This document shows positions 1 through 8,652 of a stretch of 64,000 nucleotides of DNA, one piece after another. The notes below the pieces were generated by a model. It did not search any database. It was not told the DNA's origin and saw nothing but the letters and a program-made list of their open reading frames with translations. The position numbers and the translations under genes are program-made. The stretch lies in assembly GCF_011038645.2 (NCBI RefSeq), contig NZ_CP064955.1, positions 1,612,001 to 1,676,000 of the forward strand, written 5' to 3'. Position 1 is the stretch's first letter. Every line of letters starts with the position of its first letter. Source of the stretch: Corynebacterium qintianiae (GTDB taxonomy: Bacteria; Actinomycetota; Actinomycetes; Mycobacteriales; Mycobacteriaceae).

Positions 1-668
1 AGGTTCTCTCGTCGGTGTGTGGTGACCAGGATGAGTCGCTTTTCTGACTCAATTGCTTCTTTCAGCGTCTCATCCTCGAACTCCACCGTCCATTTAGAGG
101 CAGCGATTAGGGCGTCAATCACGGAGTTTCCGGTGACCACGATGTCTTTCGACCGGAAGTTCTCTCGACGAAGGTTCTCGCGCGATTCGTTCGTGGGAGC
201 GAGGTGCACCGTCGACACCTGGCCGATGATTCGGCGGTTAGCTTCCTCGGGGAATGGCGAGCAAATGTTGCCGGTGCGGAGACCCGCCTCGAGATGGACG
301 ATTTTTGCGCCACGATGGAACCCGGCTAGGGCTGCCACCATCGCGGTAGACGTATCCCCCTGGGAGATGATCACATCGGGATCCACTTCGTCGATGATGG
401 TGTCCAGGCCCGCCATCGCACGGGAGACTAGCTCATTGAGACTCTGTCCCGGTTTCATCAGCGCCATGTCGTAATCCGGCTCGATTCCAAAGCGCTTATT
501 CACCTGCTCGAGCATTTCCTTGTGCTGTCCCGTTGAAACGACGATGGACCTGAATCGCTCGTCTCGCTGTAGTTCGGTGATCACGGGAGCTACCTTGATC
601 GCCTCCGGCCGGGTCCCGTAAACGGTCATGATTTTGGGTTTGTGCACGATTCCTCGAATTCGCCTCAT
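1..668 (-). CDS. wecB: UDP-N-acetylglucosamine 2-epimerase (non-hydrolysing), 3' end cut by window
   Basis: Interconverts UDP-GlcNAc and UDP-ManNAc in the cytoplasm, supplying ManNAc residues for cell-surface glycans. The 222 visible codons contain the family hallmarks GTRPEAIK (residues 18-25), QGDTSTAM (about 103-110) and HLEAGLRTGN (about 128), and the reading frame is still open at base 1 in the conserved VTTHRREN segment, so roughly the C-terminal 40% lies outside. ATG at 668 is chosen; an internal ATG at 629 would give MTVYGTRPEA, the usual family N-terminus, so the true start may be 13 codons shorter. Base composition is visibly less GC-rich than the housekeeping genes that follow, typical of surface-polysaccharide genes. 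Function is confident; which polymer it serves cannot be told. Confidence 0.93.
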   Translation of the reverse strand, partial: MRRIRGIVHKPKIMTVYGTRPEAIKVAPVITELQRDERFRSIVVSTGQHKEMLEQVNKRFGIEPDYDMALMKPGQSLNELVSRAMAGLDTIIDEVDPDVIISQGDTSTAMVAALAGFHRGAKIVHLEAGLRTGNICSPFPEEANRRIIGQVSTVHLAPTNESRENLRRENFRSKDIVVTGNSVIDALIAASKWTVEFEDETLKEAIESEKRLILVTTHRREN

Positions 669-776
669 AGTGGTGACACAACGTGTCCTTGTTGTAGCAA
701 AGTTACTGTAATCCCAGAGGTTTCACAGAAGATAGGAATGAATCGGGGCTGGCGCTAACCCTGTACGATGTAGCGC

Positions 777-1061
777 ATGATTCAATTCGTTGTCGGAGCC
801 GCCGCCGGGTACGTGTTCGGCACGAAGGCAGGCCGCAAGCGCTACCACCAAATCGTCGATGCCTCACGCGCTGTGGCTAACTCCCCCATCACCAAACAGG
901 TGGTCACCTCCACCCGCAAGGCGCTAGCGAACTCGCTCGATCCCGAGCCGCGCATGCGCGAGGTGGAGGATCTGAAATCCAAGCGCCGGCTGCGCGGGCG
1001 TAAAGATGCCTCCGCCACCGAGGTAACGGAAGACAAGATTTACGAACCCGACGAGGATTAG
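777..1061 (+). CDS. small YtxH-like conserved protein
   Basis: A 94-residue protein with a short hydrophobic, glycine-containing N-terminus (FVVGAAAGYVFGTKAGRKRY) followed by a charged, mostly helical tail ending in acidic residues. The N-terminal pattern resembles YtxH-type membrane-associated proteins; no catalytic motif is visible. A -10 box TACGAT at 764-769 stands 7 bases before the ATG, so the mRNA is probably leaderless. Its TAG stop overlaps the stop codon of the convergent ppx gene. Function unknown. Confidence 0.75.
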   Translation: MIQFVVGAAAGYVFGTKAGRKRYHQIVDASRAVANSPITKQVVTSTRKALANSLDPEPRMREVEDLKSKRRLRGRKDASATEVTEDKIYEPDED

Positions 1062-2017
1062 TTCGCAGTGCGCGAGAGGCCGGCCACGATACCGTCGAGG
1101 ATGTCTTTCTCGCTAATGACGAAGCTGCGCTGAGCGGAGGCTTGCTCGATGGCGCTCATGATTTCCTCTACGACCACGCTGCCGGCAGCGATGACGTCGG
1201 CGCGGCCCTCGCTGATGACCGGGTTGGCGGCACGCTGCTCGGACGTCTGTGCGCGCAGCTGCTCGGTGATGCGGCGGACGTCAGCGAAGGCCACCTCCGA
1301 CAAGTGGATGCACACGGGGTCATACTCCCCCAGGCCCTGGGTCAGCGCTGAGAGAGTGGTGAATGTGCCGGCGCAGCCGACAAAGATGCCGACATCGGCG
1401 AAGTCGACCACGCTGCGGGCTTCGGAGAGGCGCTCGCGGGTAAACACGCGGGCGTCGATAAGCTCGGGCTCCGTCGGCGGGTTGGAGCGCATGAAGCGCT
1501 CCGTCAGGCGCACGCAGCCCATCTGGGTGGAAATGGCGGCGTGTTCGGTGACGAACTCCGTGGAGCCGCCTCCGAGGTCGATCACACAGAAGGGGCCGCG
1601 GGCAGGGTCGATATCCGCGGTCGCGCCGGCGAAGGAGAGTGCGGCCTCCTCGTCGCCGGTGATGACCTCAGCTTGGGCGCCCGGCTGGATGCGGCCGAGG
1701 AGCTCGCGGGTCATGGCGAAGAAGTCATCGCGGTTGGACGCGTCGCGCGTGGCCGAGGTGGCCACCATGCGCACCCGCGAGACGTTTTCGTGGAGCATCT
1801 CGTCCACGTAGGCACTCAGCGCGCGACGAGTCCGCTCGATGGCCTCCGGGTGCAGGCGCCCGGTCTCGTCGACACCCTGGCCGAGGCGGACGATGGTGTT
1901 TCGGCGGGCTATTTCGACCTGGGTGCCGTCGGCGTGCTTGCGGGTGATCAGGAAACGGATGGAGTTCGTGCCGCAGTCCACGGCCGCGACGGTGCGGGTC
2001 CGCGTCACAGCAGTCAC
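1058..2017 (-). CDS. ppx: Ppx/GppA-family exopolyphosphatase
   Basis: Cytoplasmic phosphatase of the ASKHA fold that hydrolyses the ends of polyphosphate or pppGpp-type substrates. Seen in the 319 residues: phosphate-1 loop DCGTNSIRFL (from residue 14), catalytic acid in GDEEA (121-125), phosphate-2 loop DLGGGSTEF (147-155) and GCAGTFTTL further on. The length near 310-320 fits the short actinobacterial Ppx form without the C-terminal HD domain. The chosen GTG overlaps the TGA of the upstream DUF501 gene (GTGA), indicating translational coupling; a second GTG at 2008 is possible. It ends the eno–ftsB–DUF501–ppx cluster. Polyphosphate versus pppGpp preference is not decidable from sequence. 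Confidence 0.9.
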   Translation of the reverse strand: MTAVTRTRTVAAVDCGTNSIRFLITRKHADGTQVEIARRNTIVRLGQGVDETGRLHPEAIERTRRALSAYVDEMLHENVSRVRMVATSATRDASNRDDFFAMTRELLGRIQPGAQAEVITGDEEAALSFAGATADIDPARGPFCVIDLGGGSTEFVTEHAAISTQMGCVRLTERFMRSNPPTEPELIDARVFTRERLSEARSVVDFADVGIFVGCAGTFTTLSALTQGLGEYDPVCIHLSEVAFADVRRITEQLRAQTSEQRAANPVISEGRADVIAAGSVVVEEIMSAIEQASAQRSFVISEKDILDGIVAGLSRTAN

Positions 2018-2580
2018 AGCAGCTCCTCCCCTGTCGCTTCCTGAACGGCCTGGTTGACGGCGTCCCGGATCCCGAGTTCTTCGGGGGTGGGCCACTCGGC
2101 GGGAATGGCGGTGCCTCGCAAGCCCCCGTGGTCGGCGGCGAGCGCGACGGCCTCGGTGCCCAAGCGGACGTGGTCCGGCCCCTCGGCAAGGGCGTAGGCA
2201 ATGAGCACGTGGAGGCACTTCACGCGGTCGGGCATGCCGCCGCCGGAGAAGTCGGTGCCGAGGTCCTCGATGGCGTTGCGCTCGCGGAGGTAGTGCTCGT
2301 GGGCTGCCTCGTAGTTCTCCGCGAGGGCCGCGTCGGTGGCGAGGCGCTGCTCCATCCACTTCATCACCTGAGCGACTTCGAGGCGCGACGCCTCCGCGGT
2401 CAGGCGCGGGTCCGTGAGGTAGTAGAGGGTTGGGAAAGGGGTGCCGTCGTCAAGCTTGGGAGCGGTCTTGACCACCGCGGGCTGGCCGTCGGGCGTGCGG
2501 TAGGAGATCTCGAGCACGCCGCGCGGGGCGCGGCCGAGCTGCTCAGCGACTGTGGCGAGGTCCTCGGGGGTGGGGGTCAT
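2014..2580 (-). CDS. DUF501 domain protein
   Basis: A 188-residue soluble protein of the DUF501 family, found in Actinobacteria next to ftsB and ppx. The conserved core includes PTLYYLTDPRL and FSGGGMPDRVKCLHVLIAYALA; the Cys/His pair in VKCLH is reminiscent of a metal or redox site but this is only suggestive. It is translationally coupled to ppx by a 4-base overlap. Biochemical function is unknown in the family; the fixed neighbourhood points to cell-envelope or polyphosphate-related work. Confidence 0.88.
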   Translation of the reverse strand: MTPTPEDLATVAEQLGRAPRGVLEISYRTPDGQPAVVKTAPKLDDGTPFPTLYYLTDPRLTAEASRLEVAQVMKWMEQRLATDAALAENYEAAHEHYLRERNAIEDLGTDFSGGGMPDRVKCLHVLIAYALAEGPDHVRLGTEAVALAADHGGLRGTAIPAEWPTPEELGIRDAVNQAVQEATGEELL

Positions 2581-2622
2581 GGTTGGAGATGTTACCTGGG
2601 TACCCAGGTCTGCCCCACCCCG

Positions 2623-3714
2623 CTACTCGGCCTCGGGGTCCTTGCTCTTGCCCTGGCGAAACGGCAGTCGGGCCTTGCTCTTCCACGCGCTCGCGTTGTC
2701 CCTGACCGCGCCGGCGAGTCTCGCGGTGGCACTCGTCTTTACTTCCCCTGCTTCCTCGTCCGCTTTGGTGAGGTCCACGCCGAAGTAAGACACCCCGGAT
2801 GTGCTGTGCGGGGCCGGAATTTCACGCAACGTGGACTGCAAGCGCCTAGATTCACTGCGGAGTGCCACGTAAGTCATTGATCCTCCAATCACTCCGCCGA
2901 CCACCGGAACGACCTTGCCAGCAGCCCTACCCACACTGTCCCTCGTAATTTTCACACCCACCATGCGCAGGGTCTTCTTTACAATCGGGTACCAGGCCGT
3001 CTTGGTTAATGCCTTGCGGGCCAGATTTTTCTGGATTGCCGGGGCAGCCATCTGAACCATGAAGTTCCGGATACCGTTGGCGGCACCGCCGACGCCCAGC
3101 ATTACACCGAGGAACGTAGCAAACTGCGCGAGGACCTCGTCGGAGACCTCATCCGACTGCTCGAAGAAAGACTTCCACCCGTAAACGTATGCCAGCTTTT
3201 GCATTACTCGGAAGGCGTGAACGTAGTACTGGACAAGGTCAGCGGGAAGTGAGCCCGCCATGACAAACACCCCACCTAGACCGGAAGCGAAAGACAAGGC
3301 GGAGGACTTACGTGTCTCAAAGTCGATCGCCGACTTGGCGATATCGTCGAGGATCTCTGGCTTGATCCCGGCTGTAACCACGTCCGTCGAGATAGCTCGT
3401 TCGATGTCCTCATCAGACACCCAGCGCTGCTTGAGCTCAGAGCGGAGAAACTGTTCTCGGTCGATTTTGACAAAGCGCAACCGGAGGACCTTCTTCAGGA
3501 AGGCAACGGCGACCTGTTCCGCCTGGCTATTCTGTTCCGCCACTATTTGCCGGAGGGATTTGTCTTCCACGTCCTCGGGGTTCACGTCGGGTGCCAGGAT
3601 CTCTGCCTCGAGGATCTCTTCAACGTCACCGTGCTCTTCGACATCGAAGTCGAAGTTCTCGATCACCTTGGCTAGTTCTTCGTTGTCGAAGTTATCCGAC
3701 GGGTTCTCGCTCAT
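2623..3714 (-). CDS. EcsC-like membrane-associated protein
   Basis: A 363-residue protein with an acidic N-terminal 60 residues, a central region with hydrophobic glycine-rich helices (around 139-180, containing SGLGG, GSLPADLVQYYVH and YVYGW) and another glycine-rich hydrophobic segment (VVGGVIGGSMTYVALRS, around 268-285), ending in a basic tail. The arrangement of a Gly-rich hydrophobic segment followed by a tyrosine-glycine motif resembles EcsC-family proteins, which are of uncertain function. It separates ftsB from DUF501–ppx, which are usually neighbours, and its base composition is visibly lower in GC, suggesting insertion by transfer. Family call is moderate; no function is claimed. 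Confidence 0.7.
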   Translation of the reverse strand: MSENPSDNFDNEELAKVIENFDFDVEEHGDVEEILEAEILAPDVNPEDVEDKSLRQIVAEQNSQAEQVAVAFLKKVLRLRFVKIDREQFLRSELKQRWVSDEDIERAISTDVVTAGIKPEILDDIAKSAIDFETRKSSALSFASGLGGVFVMAGSLPADLVQYYVHAFRVMQKLAYVYGWKSFFEQSDEVSDEVLAQFATFLGVMLGVGGAANGIRNFMVQMAAPAIQKNLARKALTKTAWYPIVKKTLRMVGVKITRDSVGRAAGKVVPVVGGVIGGSMTYVALRSESRRLQSTLREIPAPHSTSGVSYFGVDLTKADEEAGEVKTSATARLAGAVRDNASAWKSKARLPFRQGKSKDPEAE

Positions 3715-3808
3715 AATTCGTTCCTCACTGCGTTAAGGGTGTGTGCCTATACGGCAGAATAGTGCGCTCAGGGACAACTGGAACGGCGAATCGAACGTAG
3801 TTTCTTAA

Positions 3809-4348
3809 CTATTGCGGAAGTGGGTTCTCGGTGGCTGGGGCCGGTGGCGCAGCCGGCACCTCGCGCAAGCTGTCCCACATGACCTCGGTCCAGGTGCGCT
3901 CGTCGGGGGCTTCCTCCGTGGTGATGTTCTCGCCGTGGGTCATGCGCGGGTCAATGATCCGCCACGCCGTCTCACCCGGCTCCATCACCCCGAGGCGGCG
4001 GCGGGCCTCCTGCTTGACGTACTCCGGGTCCTGGTACTTCGCGATGTCCGTCTCTAGGTCGGTCTTGCGCTGCTCAAGCGCAGCGATGGAGTCGTTGAGC
4101 CGCGCGATCTCGCTTCGGCCCTCGTAGTAGTTGCGCAGCGGCACTGCGATGGCGAGGAGCACCGCGAGAATCACCGCAATCAGGATCGCCCAGCTAGTGA
4201 GGTCTTGCTGGGCGAATAAACTCGTCCGCTTCTTCTGCTTAGCCTTCTGGCGCTCTTGCCGTTCGCGCTCGCGCGACACCACGGGAACCGTCGTCGTCCT
4301 GGGTCGACGGCGCGGCTGGTTCTCCGGGGGTGTGGCGCGTGTGGTCAT
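3809..4348 (-). CDS. ftsB: FtsB/DivIC-type septum formation initiator
   Basis: Bitopic divisome protein that bridges FtsL and FtsQ to activate septal peptidoglycan synthesis. The 179 residues show a basic cytoplasmic N-terminus, one transmembrane helix (about 50-70, AILIAVILAVLLAIAVPL), a short coiled coil (about 75-105, ARLNDSIAALEQRKTDLE) and the family signature DPEYVKQEARRRLGVMEPGE just after it, then a proline-rich tail. ATG 4348 (MTTRATPP) is preferred over an upstream start because it gives the compact basic tail usual for the family. Located 3' of eno as in other corynebacteria, separated by a 237-base region with a strong inverted repeat. Confidence 0.88.
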   Translation of the reverse strand: MTTRATPPENQPRRRPRTTTVPVVSRERERQERQKAKQKKRTSLFAQQDLTSWAILIAVILAVLLAIAVPLRNYYEGRSEIARLNDSIAALEQRKTDLETDIAKYQDPEYVKQEARRRLGVMEPGETAWRIIDPRMTHGENITTEEAPDERTWTEVMWDSLREVPAAPPAPATENPLPQ

Positions 4349-4448
4349 AGTGACTATGGAGTGTAGTCGGTTGGGTTGTGTGCGCGTCGGTGCCACGGCG
4401 GGCCACGGGGCAGAACCGAGCGACGTCACGCACATGCAAAACGCAAAC

Positions 4449-4531
4449 GCAAACTAGTACATGCGTGTTAGTCGAGTGCGGCCGGGATGTGGGGGCGGGA
4501 TTACTCGGCTAACTTGCATGTACTAGTTTGC
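4449..4531. repeat. long inverted repeat between eno and ftsB
   Basis: Two perfect 16-base arms, GCAAACTAGTACATGC (4449-4464) and its complement (4516-4531), separated by 51 bases. The pairing continues inward imperfectly (GTTAG.CGAGT on both sides), so a hairpin with arms of almost 30 bases is possible. Left of it lies a run of GCAAAAC/GCAAAC units. Read in the direction of eno transcription, the hairpin is followed by a T-rich stretch, so it could act as terminator or attenuator of eno; it could also be a palindromic repeat element or protein binding site. Confidence 0.85.
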
Positions 4532-4572
4532 ATTCGGCGCGCGCGGCGGGGGAAGGGTCGCGTCGTGGGGGC

Positions 4573-4582
4573 GTCGATAAGC
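4573..4582 (+). repeat. non-coding copy of the dispersed word GTCGATAAGC
   Basis: One of 17 exact copies of GTCGATAAGC in the window, and the only one outside a coding sequence. Plus-strand copies start at 1454, 4573, 9971, 12823, 16042, 19380, 24095, 24464 and 25885; complementary copies (GCTTATCGAC) at 21642, 27192, 29974, 35726, 38215, 50832, 51765 and 60953. Near-copies GTCGACAAGC are at 13090, 33044, 37000, 45735 and 58609. Role unknown. Confidence 0.8.
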
Positions 4583-4585
4583 GAG

Positions 4586-6777
<2,192 letters not shown>

Positions 6778-6855
6778 GTCGGCCCATCCTACCGGGTGGG
6801 ACGCGGGCGCCCTCGACGGGGACTTTTCGGTAACAATCTTCACTTTGTTCACATG

Positions 6856-6879
6856 CGTAACACTGGTTACGGGTATGGT
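6856..6879 (+). promoter_or_regulatory. porin promoter with palindrome between -35 and -10
   Basis: A -10 box TATGGT (6874-6879) precedes the porin gene. Immediately upstream is the perfect palindrome CGTAACACTGGTTACG (6856-6871, 6-base arms, 4-base centre), placed in the -35/-10 spacer where a bound repressor would block polymerase. The regulator is not identifiable. Confidence 0.45.
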
Positions 6880-6921
6880 GCTTAGCTGTCCCCCATTTTG
6901 TTATTGCAAAGGAAACTTCTT

Positions 6922-7329
6922 ATGCGCCGTCTTTCTGCTGTCCTCGCTGCAGGCCTCGTCTCTACCGCCGCTTTGTCCACACCGGCTTTCGCCCAGACCA
7001 ACGTCCTTGAGATTGCCAAGGTAGTCAACGGCGGCATCGCCACCGCCGACTGCGGCACCGTGTCCACCGGGCTGAAGGCCACCGGCCTCGTCGGCGCCGA
7101 GACCACCCGCGGCGAGCTCGTTGCCAGCCTGAACAAGGCCGTGGGCCAGGACTCCGCCCTGCGCCTCGTCGCAGCCCCGACCATCAACACCATCGGCGAC
7201 CGCGCACTCGAGTGCGGCGTGGTCAAGCCGGACCCGGTCACCCCGCTGAACCAGGCCATCACCTTCGCATCCCAGCTGTCCTCGCAGGCCGGTCTGCCGG
7301 AGCTGCGCAACCTGCTGCCCGCTCTCTAA
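6922..7329 (+). CDS. porB: PorB-family alpha-helical porin of the mycolate outer membrane
   Basis: Small secreted channel protein of the corynebacterial outer membrane. The 135-residue precursor has a signal peptide (MRRLSAVLAAGLVSTAALST, cleavage after AFA), giving a mature protein of about 110 residues starting QTN, rich in helix formers and with two cysteines (TADCGT and LECGVV) positioned as the PorB disulfide. The ATG at 6922 follows AAAGGAAA; the TTG at 6898 is rejected because it would extend the signal peptide. It ends in a very strong terminator. PorB and PorC cannot be separated by sequence alone. Confidence 0.85.
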   Translation: MRRLSAVLAAGLVSTAALSTPAFAQTNVLEIAKVVNGGIATADCGTVSTGLKATGLVGAETTRGELVASLNKAVGQDSALRLVAAPTINTIGDRALECGVVKPDPVTPLNQAITFASQLSSQAGLPELRNLLPAL

Positions 7330-7339
7330 GCGCCGCCCC

Positions 7340-7404
7340 GGAAGACCTCAGCGCGATTTGCGCCTTATTTAGGCACTGATTTCGCGCTGAGGTCTTCCTT
7401 TTCC
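7340..7404 (+). terminator. rho-independent terminator of the porin gene
   Basis: A perfect 17-base stem (GGAAGACCTCAGCGCGA at 7340-7356 pairing with 7382-7398) with a 25-base loop, followed by TTTTCCTTTTCT. The right arm and part of the loop lie inside the last codons of mazG on the other strand, so the sequence is both coding and terminator. Confidence 0.85.
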
Positions 7405-7979
7405 TTTTCTCGAGCTTTCCCCTCGGCCCAGAGGCGATCCTGCTCCTCGAGCGCGACGAGGCCGGTGGATCCGTCGAACAGGTAGGGCGCGCGGGAGCGC
7501 ATCTTGTCCACGAACGCCTGGGCGACGTCCGCGAAATCGAAGTCCGAGGCGATTTCGGAGTGGAAGAGCACCTGCAGGAGGACGTCGCTAAGCTCTTTGC
7601 GCAGCTCGTGCGTGTCGCCCCCGCGCACGGCATCGGCGAACTCGCGCGCCTCCTCCGCCAGGTACGGCAACAGGCTCTCGTGCGTCATCGCGCGCTCCCA
7701 CTCGCCGCGGCGCCGGGCGACGCTCATGGTCTGGGTGGCTGCGAGGACCGGGTCGCGGCGGCTCGGGACCTCGATGAGCTCCTCACCGGCGGCGATGCGA
7801 TTTCGCACCAGGGGGTCGGTGGGATCCGTCGTGAGCAGCCAATTTCCGGTGTCGTCGGTGCTGTCGAGGGCCCAGCGGACAGAGACGGGGACCTCGCTGG
7901 TGAACTCGACGCGGCCACGGATCCGGATGTTCAAGGGGATCATGTCGGGCCAGCGGGGGTCGAGAACCAGGACAGTCAT
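7365..7979 (-). CDS. mazG: MazG-family nucleoside triphosphate pyrophosphohydrolase
   Basis: House-cleaning enzyme that hydrolyses (d)NTPs to monophosphates. The 204-residue protein has an N-terminal extension of about 95 residues without clear motif and a C-terminal MazG domain with metal-binding EEAREFADAV and ELSDVLLQVLFHSEIA, the EExxE…ExxD pattern. A -10 box TATGAT (minus strand, 7993-7988) is 8 bases before the ATG, suggesting a leaderless transcript. The single MazG domain and length fit the actinobacterial form. Confidence 0.88.
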   Translation of the reverse strand: MTVLVLDPRWPDMIPLNIRIRGRVEFTSEVPVSVRWALDSTDDTGNWLLTTDPTDPLVRNRIAAGEELIEVPSRRDPVLAATQTMSVARRRGEWERAMTHESLLPYLAEEAREFADAVRGGDTHELRKELSDVLLQVLFHSEIASDFDFADVAQAFVDKMRSRAPYLFDGSTGLVALEEQDRLWAEGKAREKEKEDLSAKSVPK

Positions 7980-7987
7980 GGTGCCCC

Positions 7988-8018
7988 ATCATATTGCCGC
8001 GATTCAATCTGCCACAAT
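7988..8018. promoter_or_regulatory. divergent leaderless promoters for mazG and its neighbour
   Basis: Minus-strand TATGAT (7993-7988) serves mazG (ATG 7979) and plus-strand CACAAT (8013-8018) lies 7 bases before ATG 8026. Both spacings put the transcription start at or next to the start codon. Confidence 0.5.
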
Positions 8019-8025
8019 GGAGCGC

Positions 8026-8643
8026 ATGACTTCCGTGAATGATCAACTGTCCCAGGTCGCCCCGACCGCCGAGGACGTCCTGAACGACACTTCCTCGTTC
8101 TCCCCGCGCCGCTGGAAGACAGGCTGGCCGCACCACCTCGGCCACGTGCCCCCGTACAAGGACGACGCGTTCGCGTCGCTGACCAGGCGCGACGTGTTCT
8201 CCTTCGCGGAGGACGTGCACGCCTCCGGGTTCGCCAAGGACGCGTTGATCGACTTCATCGGCGCCGCTTTCGCTTTCGCCGCCGGCAAGTCGCCGCAGAC
8301 CCAGCTGAAGCTGCAGCAGTTCCTGCGCAACAAGGGCCAGGCCGCGTCGCTTCTGCGCTCGCTGCGCTCCCTTGAGGGTTTGACGCCGGCGGAACAGTAC
8401 GAGGCCGTGAGCGCCACCGGGCTGCCGGGGCGCTTCGCGTCGGTGCTGGTGTACTTCCTGGCCGGGCCGCAGACAGGCGAGTCTGACGCGCCCGTTGTGC
8501 TGGCTGAGAAGGTCGCATCGGAGCTTCGCGTGTCGACCGAGGACTACGGGGCGTACCTCGCTGCGGTGACGGCCGCGCGCGACGAGTGGGACGCCTCCGC
8601 CGGGCTCGATGCCGTGGAGTACGCGCTGGGGCGCTCGGTCTAA
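8026..8643 (+). CDS. conserved protein of unknown function
   Basis: 205 residues, soluble, predicted mostly helical. The middle (ALIDFIGAAFAFAAGKSPQTQ through LPGRFASVLVYFLAG, with LTPAEQYEAVSATG between) loosely recalls actinobacterial proteins with an 8-oxoguanine-glycosylase-like fold, but the hallmark residues of that group are not clear, so this is only a lead. The start is placed 7 bases after a CACAAT -10 box; an ATG at 8017 would add three residues. It lies between mazG (divergent) and dnaG (convergent). Confidence 0.7.
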   Translation: MTSVNDQLSQVAPTAEDVLNDTSSFSPRRWKTGWPHHLGHVPPYKDDAFASLTRRDVFSFAEDVHASGFAKDALIDFIGAAFAFAAGKSPQTQLKLQQFLRNKGQAASLLRSLRSLEGLTPAEQYEAVSATGLPGRFASVLVYFLAGPQTGESDAPVVLAEKVASELRVSTEDYGAYLAAVTAARDEWDASAGLDAVEYALGRSV

Positions 8644-8652
8644 CTTGGGCTT

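Noticed and set aside
1058..2359. Longer ppx starting at 2359
   Set aside because: The extra 114 residues are an out-of-frame reading of the DUF501 gene, Arg/Pro-rich and unlike the family.
7504..8643. 379-residue version of the gene at 8026
   Set aside because: The upstream part is antisense to mazG and a -10 box marks the start at 8026.
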